A stretch of DNA of 64,000 nucleotides, from contig OY829654.1 in the NCBI GenBank assembly GCA_963691815.1, forward strand, positions 25,832,771 through 25,896,770, written 5' to 3'. Source of the stretch: Echiichthys vipera. Taxonomy: Eukaryota > Chordata > Actinopteri > Perciformes > Trachinidae. Of this stretch, positions 39,906 through 51,757 are shown in pieces (the first letter of the stretch is position 1; each line of letters starts with the position of its first letter). The notes under the pieces were generated by a model. The model saw nothing but the letters and a program-made list of their open reading frames with translations, was not told the origin of the DNA and searched no databases. The translations under genes were made by a program, and so were the position numbers.

Positions 39906-42900
39906 TTCATAACTTCATAATCGGGCCATCGACTGTTTCATGGCATAGTTTGATATTTTTCACATCCGTGAATCCCCACACCCCTTGAGGTCATGAAAGA
40001 CTTATCAGTAAGTCCATTAAACTGGCTCTTGCATATCTGTGCAGTTTTCTCCCAGGGCTTTTTTCTTTTTTTTCTTTTTTTACAGTTTTAAACTGTTTTT
40101 GAAGAAGGAATTATAAAACATACACTGAACCTCTCATTTCATCTCCCGTTTACTTTTATTTCTTGCAAATGTTTGGCAGACCATTTATTTTAACCCTGCA
40201 GCACCTCGTGGCATTTGAAGAAACAAATGTAATTTTTTTCTGTCTTGTGTGTGAATGCACAGTCACTGCGTATCTTGTGTGACTGTGTGTGTTTGAGAGT
40301 CTCAGAGCATTGTGCGGTTGACAGACAGCTGGTCTCAGGGTTATAGGAGGGAATGTTGTTTATCAGTCAGCGGGCGGAGGAGTCTGAAGGTGGCTCTGCT
40401 CTGTGTGGCTAGTGAGGACACTCTTTCCTGCCTTTGGTTTGGTTTCCTTCTAAGTGCAAACCACATTTGACAGCCCTGACATAGATAACGCATGAGCTCA
40501 GGAGACCAAGAGCAGGAGAGTTGAAAATGGTGGTGGTGGTCATAACGGCTGGCATGCATCTTGTATCCAGATTGAGTCTTGCCTTGAAGTTTAAATGACT
40601 GAAACTGCTGATTCATATTCAGCTCATCAAATGATTTATTTTTGATGTCGTGCAAACATATACATGTATAATATTGTACAACAACTTTGCACTGTTTAAA
40701 AATAGTTATAAAGTAGCAAATTAAGTTTTGGGGTGAAACACCTCTCCCTATTCATCTGTTGTACTTTTGTTTAAATTGACCACTATTTAGTCTAAAACAA
40801 TGTCGCAAAACAATTAAAAAAAATACCAATGCAATAATATAAATACCCAAAACTTACATTTTAAAATTGCTTCTTCAACTCGTAATCAATTATGTTGAAG
40901 TCGACTTAGAGGTTTCATTGAGGGACTGCCCTTCCAAGATTAACAGCATTAGTCATGTCAGCAAGTGCCCTGAAATGATATGTTTACATTGAAATGAGTC
41001 CTCTAGCAGCCGTAGGAGGGTCAGGATGGATGAATGGGTCAACAAAGCTTTGGACTTAGGCATCATTCACACAGCCTCAGATAAAAAAACAAAAGTCTTT
41101 CCATTCATTTTGAATGGGGGCTGGGCATTTCGGCTGCAGTGGTGAATAAGTTGAGACTGATTCAACTTTTGGAGAAACACAGTCTCCCACCGTGGTGGCC
41201 GATCATGCAACCAGCGATGAGAGTCGGCTGATGCAGTGTGAGAGTCCCGTACAGTAAACGGTAAACACTGCGGCCTCTGCTGCCTCTGCTGCTACCACTG
41301 CCCCAAGAAAGTTTTTAAAAAACAAAAACTAATGAAACACAAGCACTTTAACGCCCAGTAGTGTGTCTAACAGCTGTCTGTAACACCACAAAGCTAATCT
41401 TTGTGTCTTTCTTTCTGCCTTCAAGTGCGGTCGGAAAAGCTGAGATCCTTACAATGATCTGATGGAAAACAATAATTGTGAAATGTAAAGTCTACTCCTC
41501 ATACAGGGGGTTAAAGGTCATCACGTCACACAAATGGGCCATTTAAGTGACACTCGCCACCAACGGCTGCACAACCCTGTGGCGAATTCCCGGAGCTGCC
41601 TGAGGCAGTGTCAATGCAGCCTTAAACATGAACGATTTATTTCCTGTTTGCTGTTTCCATCCAACAGTCAAAATGTTTTTCTTTAAAGCATGACGACGAT
41701 CGTTACGTAACCCTAACCATATGATTGTAACCATGACAACGAAAGAAGCCAAACCAAATCATTTTTGTGCCAACCAAACCATAACCATTGTGATTCATCA
41801 ATGGGTTTGTTTTTCATCATTTTTATCCCGTCATCCTGCTGAGTGGGGTGTCAGATGACAAAACGCTCCCATCTGCCGTTCTAGTAGTCATGGACAAGCA
41901 ACATACTTTGTTGTTTAATTTGGAGCACTTGTAGTTAATCTTGTTTTATAAATTGTTATTTCTTTTCAGTGACTGATTGACTTCTGATTTAAATGCTTTG
42001 CTTGTATACACATTAAAATCCTTCACCGGTTGGATTTGTCCAAATGTTTCCCTGCAGCCATTTTTCATGGATCATTCTCATTTTATTCACACCTGGTTGC
42101 TAATAGTAAGTGTGCCTTGTGTGCATTTATACCTGAACTTTATCTGTTTTCTGTCTGTCAGAATCAAAGCCTCCAAACGCAGGATGCATTTTAATACCTG
42201 GTGCTAAGCGGGTCGTTTATTTTTCTGACTCTGATTGCAGCTAGAAAACAGCTATTTCGTCATTGTGGCACCGTATTTTCATTAGTCTTCTACTTCCAGC
42301 ACACAGCCTTTCCTGACTGCACTCTCACCAAAAAGGATCTAGCATTATTTACTAGGAGGGAAGAAAGGAATAGCACAGAGGCTGTCTTGTTTGAGAGAAT
42401 AACTTGAGCGCATGGCGTCTGATTAGGCATATAAATAATTTATAGCCGTTTCATTTATGGGCTGCGTCTCAACAAGGGGGTATTGCTCGCCAATTAATAT
42501 TCCCTCTCTGCCCTCTATCTAAGAGGATTCAGCTCGATGTGCAGGCAGCAGCCAGTGACGGTGCGAGAGAGAAGGAAAAGTGTTCATTACTGTAAATGCT
42601 CATGAAAGGATCCCACTGTATACAGTAATAGCTTGTCACTGTCAGCTTTGATGTCAAAAGGTAAATCTCTTTGTGTACAGTATGAATATGTCACAGCGAT
42701 ATGTGTTGATCGGCGTGCTATAGTCACTCAAAGGAGAAGGCTACAATAATTATGTGTTCGGAAAAAGTAGGATTATTGATGTAGAACACAAGGGATTTTT
42801 GGTACAGTATAAAACATAAGGCCTTTGATGGAGCTGGAATCTAAAATAGTCTATTTCGAGTTCGAGTCAACATGCAATGTTCCGCTTCAGACATGCTGCT

Positions 42901-44879
42901 CATTAAATAACTGAAACCTTTTATTTGCACAGAATAAAAATCCCTTTCTGTCTTGGCATGGTTCCTCGTCTGTGGGCAGCAGCATCTCCCCAGTGGCCTT
43001 AACATTTTGAGCTTTTGAAATTACACTTCGCTGTATCTTTGACTTTGACTCCTGATTTATGACACACAATTCTCCTACCTCCTCTTTATTTCCTTACTTC
43101 AGTCTCGGGCTGGGGATCATTTGAATATTTTTGGTCGATGCCAATATAATACCTGATATTACCAAAACAATGCTTTTTTCAGAGCCTCAAAGTTTGTTCG
43201 GACTCAACATAGAGGTAGTTCCATATTAGGTCTTAAAGACAACATAAATGTGCAAACAATAAAATCTGCATGTATCCAATTGCTTTATGACTCAAATTAA
43301 TACATGTAGAGAGAGAATTCCTAGTTTTGAGGTCAGTCAGTCTGAGTTGTCACACAAACATCACAGACACATACACTGCTAGCTACAACATCTGCACACA
43401 CCCTCGTGATCATACGAGTTCGAATAACTCAACTTTTTAATTTCATAATATATGGTAAACTGCTCTAAAGTTTCTAAAGAATCTGAAGAAGCAGTGCCAA
43501 CTTTACAAGTTTGACACTTTTCAGACGGTATTCTAAAGGTATTGATGTTATGTATTCTAACTAGTCCTGCTTGTGTGTCTTTGTGCCCTGTCTACACCAA
43601 TGCAAGGTTAGCTGCTATTGGGAATCAGCCAAAGGACAAGAACGGCTCTCAGCTCATAATGACTGGTCCTCACGAGCCTCACACTGCTTTCTCCCCGTGA
43701 CGGGGCCAGTGTGACTTGGCTAGTTCCCCATGACAGATGGCTGATTTGGCCATAGCCTGACATCTGTATCATCCTTCAGCTCCATCTTCCCTGTGTATCG
43801 GCTTTAAGAGCCAGCCACTCCTCCCCTGATTCCCTGCTCCTAGCCTTCCTGCGCTGCTGCCACAATTGGCTCAATATGCCAGCCGCATGGAGAAGTGTCA
43901 CTCTCCACTCGATCTGCCAGCTTGCTCTCCTTCTCCTCTTTCCACCTTTTCTTTTTTTTGTCACTCTCCTGTTTCTGCTTTTTCTCTTTATGTCATTATT
44001 TGTCATTATTTAACTGTCCATTGGAATAATTTCCCGCCTGGCTGTTAAGGGAAATTGTTAGTGCTGACAATGTGGACAAACAGGTCAGGGCAGTAGTGCA
44101 GGGAGAATATTACATCCTATAATCATTATTGTTGTGGATGTGCAGGAGGGACTGGCTAGGAAAATAAGCTGTTTAATAATGAATTTCTCCTTCCTGAATG
44201 AGTTCTTCTTTGTTGAAAAGACCTTTGGAAAAGGAAGGAGGAGGTTCAGTGGGCAGCAAGCCCGAGAACATCAGAGTTCAGACTCGGATCACCATCTTCT
44301 GGCTCCAGATGAGCCCGGCGGTGAGGAATATCATCTTTGCCGTATGAGAGGCAACTGCATGTCCAGCATAAGACAGGTCCTGGATGAAGCCTAAGAGCTG
44401 GCTAAGAGTAAGCTGAAAAAGCAGGCCACAGCAGTGTAGGAAGATGTGGGAGGAAGAGGCTAATGTGGGCAAAAGTGGAGGGTTTGGATAGGTGGATCAT
44501 GTTGACTGGAGACTGCTGTGTGGATGGCTAAACAGCATCAGCCAGAGGACTGGCCTGCAGTCCAAACAAAGTGAACATGCACAGATCAGGCTTATTCTGT
44601 ACTTAAATTCCAAATGTCAAGATGAGCCAAACGTTGTAATCCATGGATGTTGTGAACAGTCATGATCAACAGTGGGCTGCATTTCACTGCTCTCAGCGTC
44701 ATAGTGTACTGCACCCAAGCTGACAGCAGATACTGGGCAGTGTGTCACAGTGTGAGTCACACTGTGTGGAGCCCACCTCGTGTGGGAACTCTGTCACACT
44801 TACATCAACACTGCACAATAGTACCATCGTGCACTGACTCAGAAGAAGTGATGTCATGAAAGCAGGATTTAGAATTTAT
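39906..44879. other. Non-coding stretch
   Basis: No gene supported. Positions 41060-41200 (CCATTCATTTTGAATGGGGGCTG) and 43095-43330 (ATACCTGATATTACCAAAAC) look like old dispersed elements. 42414-42520 is an AT-rich block around the near-palindrome ATAAATAATTTAT (42431-42443), enhancer-like. The frames at 44134-44394 and 44278-44472 were examined and not accepted. Confidence 0.48.
44746..44766. repeat. Short perfect palindrome
   Basis: CACAGTGTGA, one G, TCACACTGTG: ten-base arms around a single base. The half-site resembles a T-box core (TCACAC), so it could be a dimeric protein-binding site; chance is also possible. Confidence 0.55.
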
Positions 44880-45195
44880 TGGGGCTCAGAAATTAAAGCG
44901 GGTCGTCCACTAAACTGAAGATCTGCGATTCGATCCCTGGCTCCTCCAGTCAAAGGGTCCTTGGGCAAGACACTGAACCCAATTTGCTCCCGAAGGCTGT
45001 GCCATCAGTGTGTGAATGTGCATGTGAATGATCAGATTAGATCCTGATGAGCAGGTGGCACCTTGCATGGCTGCTTCTTCCATTCTGTGTATGGATGTGT
45101 GTGTGAAAGGGCGAATGTGACAAGTATTTTAAAATAGCATTGAGTAGTCAGAAGACTAGTAAAGCGCTATATACTCTAAGTCCAGGTCCATTGTC
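44880..45195 (+). mobile_element. tRNA-derived SINE, second family
   Basis: The tRNA-like head GGGCTCAGAAATTAAAGCGGG carries the A-box position and CGATTCGATCCCTGG (44927-44941) the B box. The body holds TCCTTGGGCAAGACACTGAACCC, GGCTGTGCCATCAGTGTGTG, GAGCAGGTGGCACCTTGCAT and the AAGCGCTATAT end. This arrangement matches a SINE common in cichlids and other percomorphs. It is diverged at the 5' end (TTAAAG where TAGAG is usual). Confidence 0.88.
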
Positions 45196-48058
45196 TAAAT
45201 ATTCAGGGCTGCTAAAATGTGATAGGAGAAATCTGTGATTGATGTTTGTATCTTTTGACTTACAAAAAGGGCAATTTTCACAATTAGTTTAGGTCAATTG
45301 GGATCTGTATGAAGACTTGGCAGACCGTCTTGGGCTTTTTAACTCCTCTAGTCTGCTGTAAGAGCCAGATTGCATTGATTAACTGTTGGCGAATCAGTGG
45401 AAAAACACAAATAAATTAATAAATGAAACATAAAGAATGTAGATCCTTCCTGGACACACGGGACACAAGGGTTAAAGTCTTGGAGATTCTACGACAATCA
45501 GCATGTTTTCTGGAGGCGTGTAGTGGCACAAAACCTTACTAAGACACTTGAAGCTTATTTTTCTTTTAATTTGTCTCCCTAGTGTTTTTAGTTTACAGAA
45601 TTGTGAAACAAGTATTTCCAGAATAAAGTACTTTATCTGATTTGTTGTAGCTTTGATACATGGTTGTCATGATAACAGTAGCCAGAGAAGTTGTTTTTTC
45701 ATCCCTCATCATCAGCGGTCCTCGTTCCTCTCACTCCCTTTTTTCTTGAGACCAGTTCAGCAGAGGTTAATGCTGTTCGGCATGCACAGCTGCGAGAGGC
45801 CCTGGTCACCCTTGTAGCTAGAAGAGTGCTGCTCAGTTCAGACACCTGATGACTGGGAAGTCTGGGAATCTGTTGGATGCTGCAGCGAAGTCTGACTTAT
45901 GATGATTGGTGTTAATACCGTAGCGAGACAATTGGCCCACCTGCTAGCATCTCACCGCTGTAGCCCACTGGGTGAGAAGTCTGGGCTTCCCTCCACCAGC
46001 CCGGCTGCACGGCTCGATGCACATGGAGAATTCAACATGGCCTTCTGTTGTCGGCCTAATGTCCCTGAAAGTGGAATTTATGGCCTTGAATATATAGTTC
46101 GTTGTGGAATTAGATATATTTCTCATAAGTGTCAGTCTACTGATGTAATGCAGCGCCATATAAATACAGACCAGAAAACAACTATCAATAGCTCCTCATT
46201 GAGCTTTGAGACTCATTTGGCTGAAATAACCCTCATTGCAGCAGATTTATCATTTGCTGAACATAAACATGCACCAAAAGACAACATGGCAAATATTACA
46301 GTGAATTATTCTGGGAATGAGTGCACATGAATAGTTGAGGGTCAGTAGACGGGCTTTAGTGCAGGCAATTACTAAATCTGTTCTAAATTTTAACAGACTT
46401 TATTCTTATTCATCAACATCATTAAAACCCTCATTTACAATGGACAGCAGGAAAAGATGATCTCTAATGCCATTAGTGAAGGCAACAGCGTTGCTTTTGA
46501 TAGCTTCGGCTTTGAAAAAATGGACAGAATCCCACTCTAATGGGGTGTTGGTGTATTCATCAGCAGGGATTTCATAACGTACAAAGCTGCTGTTGTCACA
46601 TTTAGCGATTGAGCTCTATATACAAAAACATATTATATGATGAAAAATTCAGCTGGAGAACTTCATGATCCAGGATAGAAAAGAAAATATAGTATAGTAT
46701 TTTAAAAAACACTGAGCCTGGCGACATCATCACTACAGGTAGAACGACTGTGTGTTTTGTGTTGATTTTATTGGTAAAGAACTGGAAAATGCAGTTTTCT
46801 AAAAATAATTTCACCCCTTGGGAGCGTAGTCACCTTTACTCTCTGTGAGTCAGCACCGCAGTTAAAATGCAGTTAATGCAAATTTCATATTTATGTCTTT
46901 GATTGCTGCCTGTAGGAGAGAGTTCTGCGGATGTTGACTATGCCGCAGGGAAAGGATGATGATCCCGCATTCACATAATCATACTGAATCTTTAGAGAAT
47001 TGGTACATTCAGCCAGTTCAGTTGGAAAATGCACACACATTCACATCTCCTGCATCTTATGTCAGGGCACTGACCCCGCACTGCTCGAGAAACTTCAAGC
47101 TTAAAGATACAAAACGATGCTGTCTGGATCCATTCATCATCGCAAGATTACAAAAGTATTACTGTTTGTGATCTCAGCCTTGACCGTGTGGCAGTGCAGC
47201 TGCAATTTAACTTGTATGTGAAATATATTGAAGAAGATACAGAAAGAAAGAACATTTCCAATGTATTTTCTAGATGTTGGTTGATTTTCTTCTTTATTTT
47301 TAAAAAGTATCTCTAGTAATCTCTTTTTCACACGAGAATCATTTTGGCCTTTCGAAGGAGAAATTGTCATTCAGCAAAGGCAACACCAGTTTCCTCTTAG
47401 ATCAATTAGATCAACGCCGGCCAGCCAGAAGACCGGGATGTGTGCGGGGCTGCACACACACTTTGACTGAAGCATCATTGTCAATTTGTTATTGAACTTG
47501 ACAAATGTCTCACCCGCTGCATAAAGAATAGCACCCACGAGCATGTGCACAGACATCTCAACTTTTAATCCTGCCAGACCATTAAACAAGAGAGCAGCTC
47601 CTTTGGCCTCTTAATGGAAATTGCCATTTCAAAGCCTTCAGAGAGAGATGTTAACCTTGTGCGCTGCTTGTGGCATTAAATATGGATCAAAGCAGCTGAG
47701 CTTTGATGTCGATTGAAGATCTTATTTGGGTCGTGCGGCGGCAGAGAAGAGTGCCGGGCCGACTCCCTAGCACCCTCTGCTGGGAGAAACTTGGCACTTC
47801 ATGTTGTGACGTTTTGCTGTTATGCATTTATGTACGTTGGGATTGTTTTGACCCCTTGCTTCACCAAAAATTCACACTTGCTGAGACAATGGCCGTGATG
47901 ATAAAAACACAGTTATGAATAAAAGTGAAAAGGGAGATAAAGGAGAGGCAGCAAATGAGACAGCAGCTGTTTCCTTTTTCTTTTTTGTCAGTCCATCAAT
48001 CAGGTTTTGTCATGTAATGTGAGAACTGATGTGGACTGTTTGGGGTGCTGTGTCCGGA

Positions 48059-48076
48059 GGGGGGAGGGGGGGGGGG
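48059..48076 (+). other. G-rich tract
   Basis: GGGGGG-A-GGGGGGGGGGG, able to supply four G-runs for a quadruplex. Confidence 0.6.
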
Positions 48077-48321
48077 CACCTCCGAGTGAGTGGTGTTGCT
48101 GATGATCGGGTGAACTCTTGACCCACAGCAGGCGGTTTAAAAACTTGGCTCCCCTCGCATTAGAGTCTCCCCCACAGAGCTCAGCTTAGGCCTCGGAATG
48201 AACATGCTGTCAAAAGAGATATATGACTCTGGGGAGAGGCAAGATCACATACCTGTGTGTGTGAAAGTGTACTGTAGTGTAAGTGTGTGAGCTCGTAAGC
48301 TGAATAAAGGAGCCATTTTGC

Positions 48322-48346
48322 TGTGTGTGTGTGTGTGTGTGTGTGT
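48322..48346. repeat. (TG)n array
   Basis: About twelve TG units. Confidence 0.93.
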
Positions 48347-49533
48347 TTCTGTCAGACAGAAAAAGGCAATTGTGTGCGCATTCATGCAACTCCTCTGTGG
48401 ATGCAGACACTCTGTGCATCACCACCACTGTGTATGCTCGTGCGCACCCTTGTGTAAAGCACAGAGTGGGGGGTAGGGGGGATGGCAGAGATGGAGACGG
48501 AGACACAGATAGAGAGTGAAAAAACATAAATAATTGATGATAGATACCGCCTTGCATCTGGCGCCTGCTGTCGTTGAGTATGTTCAAAGTAGATGTTGAT
48601 GCAGGGTCTCGCTAAAACGCTGTGTAAAAAACTCTCTATTCTGACCTCATTATCAAATAGAAGAGCAGCAATGCATTGCTTATAAAAAATATATCATGAT
48701 ATAAAGTGGATGCAAATGTTTCAGATCATTTGCCAGATCTGCTGAATGTTCATTTTTTGCCATATCATGTTACACATCTACTGCCAGTTGTCATGAGGTC
48801 CGAAATTAAAGCTCCAAATAGGATTGTTAATTAATCGAATGCCGGCTTGTTAGTGTGGAACGCATGTGGAGTTTCCCAGGCTTGCCTCTGCACTGGTGGC
48901 ACAAATCGGTCAAAAACAAGCGGGTTAGGCTGTTTGGAGATATCAATATGTGATTGACTTTAATGCATTTAAGTTGTGCTCCCTCCCTCCCTCTCTCCGC
49001 AGGCCTATTTTCTCTCAGTTTGCCTCATTAAATCTTCGTGGAAATTCTCCAGCTCTTGTAAAAGAGACTTTCTTTTGATTAGGCTATAAACAAATGGAGG
49101 AGTTGGTTGACATCTCCCAAGACCGTAGCCCTCTTTTGTTTTGCTGCTGCACTGTTGCTGCCCACCCTCCCCACTCTGACAGGACTGGAGTACTATTCCC
49201 CAAAGCCTTTATTCTCGCTCGTTTTCTTTTTTCCTGTTCCCTCACCAAACTCCAACCCCTCCTCCCCGCTGCCTTTGTTAAAGACGGCCCCTCAACCACT
49301 CCCCCCATCTCTCTCTCTCTCTCTCGCGCTTTTGCACTATCTAGCTCTCTCTCTCTCTCTCATTATGTGCTCATCCGTTCCGCTGGCTGAGGGCTGAGAG
49401 AGGAGCGCTCAGGAGGAGAGTGTTTGGAAAACCAGCGACACGCCGCTGCTGTTTTCTCCAATAGAAAAAAAGAAAGGTGGACCGAAGTGTAAGGAGCTGC
49501 TTTTCCTTTTGCCAAGACTCACTCCCGTTCACT

Positions 49534-49674
<141 letters not shown>

Positions 49675-49924
49675 GTGCCTGCTGACTTCTCTCATTGACT
49701 CACTCCTCTCTGCTTCAGCTGGCTGACTGAGTGCACTGACACTGGGACCACTACCTGCTGCCTGGGGATTAAGCGCTCTATGAATACCCGGAGCCTAATT
49801 TGTTGTTTTGGCTGCCAGTGAATGTTGGATCCACACGGAGGAGAAGCTGGAGCATAAATCCTTGCAGCCAGGACACAGGGAGCGCCTCTGGACAGTGAAA
49901 AAGGGACTGGATGTTTGAGGAAGC

Positions 49925-49930
49925 TATAAA
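49925..49930 (+). promoter_or_regulatory. TATA-box-like hexamer upstream of the transmembrane agrin exon
   Basis: The sequence CTATAAAAGAG matches a TATA box and would set transcription start near 49955. No initiator or downstream element was confirmed, and such hexamers are common by chance in AT-rich DNA. Confidence 0.22.
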
Positions 49931-51591
49931 AGAGCAACTGACGAACCAAAGAGAGAAAGAAAAAGACTGGGCAAGTTCTTTCCTGAAAGGCAGAAATAGA
50001 AGAAGATAAATGAACAGAAGTCTTACGAGGATCAGGGCGCAATGAAAACCCTTTCCTCTCATCATCTGGTAGGGATTCTCTGTCAGGGTGCTGAAATAAG
50101 GGAAGAAAGCCCAACAAATCTCCGCCTCGAGCTTCTTGGTTGATTTCTGATCACACACAGGCTTTTCTCCCCGTTCTTTTCCTCTGTGTTTTGCTACTCA
50201 TTTATAGCTGCTTGGGGGAGAAGACGGCTGTGCACTGACAGGTCCAGTGGGAATTGCGATCGCTCTCCTCTGCAACTTTTCCCCCGTATTTCATCACTTC
50301 TTCTGGCCAGCTTTCGGCCCCTAGTGCACCAGCGGGTCGGGGGGTGCAGCTGCTTACCCACTCCATGAGACTGACCGGGAATAAAGGTTATTGAACCAAA
50401 ACGTGGAAGGCACGCAGAAAGAGAAGGGGAGGAAAAACAAACCACCTCCGTGAAGCCTGGAGCATATGGTTTAGCGAGCAGCAGCCAGCTGCTTCCCAGC
50501 CATCCTGCTAATCAAGCCACAGCAGACACAAGTTGCTCCGGTGACGGTGTCAGGTTTGGACGGATCTTACGTGCCGTGGTGGCATATATCTTCACCCTGA
50601 CAGAGCTTTCTAGAACATGAGCCAAAGGAGTGAGTCTCTGGTGGATACAGCGGAGCAGTTTTGTTGAGTTAGAGGCGCTCTGGGAAAATCATTGCTCTGG
50701 AGAGCAGCTAACCTTTGTTGCCCCGAGAGGGAACAGCCACAGGGAGGCTAAAAAAGATGCTCAGCCGTCATCTCTTAGGGAAATACTTGTGACACGTGTT
50801 GTTTGTGAGCACCAGACCTTGGCTTGGTGTGTAAAGGCTTTTGACAAGGGAAGAGGGGGGAGTGCTCTAGGAGCCTGCATCCCCACACCTCTTTCACGTC
50901 CATCTCATTTCCAGTCAGGGTCACTGGGAAGAAAGCAACGGATTCCATCTGTGGATTTACTGTTGCCTGCTTGGAAGATTTCCGTGTGGATATTTGACAA
51001 TTCAAAACACCCACATCCTAACGCACACATTTCTGGCTTAGGTACAGCTCACACACGCACATGTCAAAAGCACACTGACGCACATTTACACGCACGTTAT
51101 CACCACCCACTTAAATTCACACACATGTTTGCACTGTAAGTATAAACCACTTCAATACACACACACTAGTCACAGATTGCAAGCCCATTAGTTTGTCTCT
51201 TACTTAGCGGGCACAGCAGAATGGAGGTTGTGTGGACAGGTGGGGGGCTGTAGGAGTCCAACACCCGTGTCCCCCTGTCTGTCCTCTTTCCCCAAATGGA
51301 TGTTATTATCTCTAAAAATGTGTTGCTTGGAAACCGCTAAAAGCTTTCTGCTGCGATTCTCTGACAGAAACAGTCACCCGGTCCACGCCAGGGTGCACAG
51401 CTGGAACCGCAGCTGAAACACCGGCCATTACGCGTCTTTTTTTTTTGCTTTTCATTTAATCTTCATCTTCATCCTCTGCCCTCAACCGCGCCGCCATCAT
51501 TTTTTCCAACGGGTCTTTGGGCACCCCTCGTCGCCCTCCTCGCCCCATCATCTCCTCCACCCTGGAGGGGAGGGGGTCATTGGAGTGGAGC

Positions 51592-51757
51592 ATGAGCGGG
51601 TGCCACTATCCCTCGCCCCCGCCACAAGAGCAGGAGCGCAGGTACCAGCACAAGGTGTCCCTGGTGGTGCGCTACTTCATGATCCCCTGCAACATCTGCC
51701 TGATCCTGCTGGCCACTTCTACACTGGGCTTCGCGGTGCTCCTGTTCCTCAACAACT
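51592..51757 (+). CDS. agrn: Agrin, first coding exon of the transmembrane (short N-terminus) isoform
   Basis: This exon encodes 55 complete codons plus one base. Agrin is a large heparan-sulfate proteoglycan that organises neuromuscular synapses through LRP4/MuSK; the transmembrane form is a type II membrane protein found mainly in neurons. Residues 1-27 form a cytoplasmic tail with a proline run at 9-11, basic residues R16, R17, K21 and R27, and one cysteine at position 4. Residues 28-53 are a hydrophobic membrane segment that begins YFMIPCNICL and ends VLLFL, followed by NN. From R27 to N55 it reads, as I remember the family, almost identically to mammalian transmembrane agrin. The start is the first ATG in frame: the frame upstream is open only back to a TAA at 51457 and holds no other ATG. 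A purine (A) sits at -3. The exon ends AACAACT|GTACGT. The extra T joins AC of the next exon to make Tyr. Basic residues before the segment fit N-in, C-out topology. Confidence 0.93.

Larger units (their letters stand above)
45196..49304. other. Non-coding stretch
   Basis: No exon supported. The 143-residue frame 45899-46330 has no domain. Contains the TG array at 48322 and the G-run at 48059. The last 350 bases (48950-49100) are of higher complexity and could be upstream regulatory DNA of the transmembrane agrin promoter. Confidence 0.48.

Noticed and set aside
44134..44394. 86-residue frame with a charged, exon-like stretch
   Set aside because: Considered as a coding exon because of its composition, but there are no matching splice phases or family, and an antisense frame overlaps it.
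44883..44945. Possible tRNA gene
   Set aside because: Same reason: tRNA-like head of a SINE with the full SINE body downstream.
45899..46330. 143-residue frame
   Set aside because: No recognisable motif or splice structure. Considered as an agrin NtA exon and found not to match.
51517..51591. Upstream extension of the agrin frame by 25 codons
   Set aside because: The open frame continues upstream but starts at TTG and has no ATG back to the TAA at 51457; vertebrate initiation at the ATG at 51592 is far more likely.
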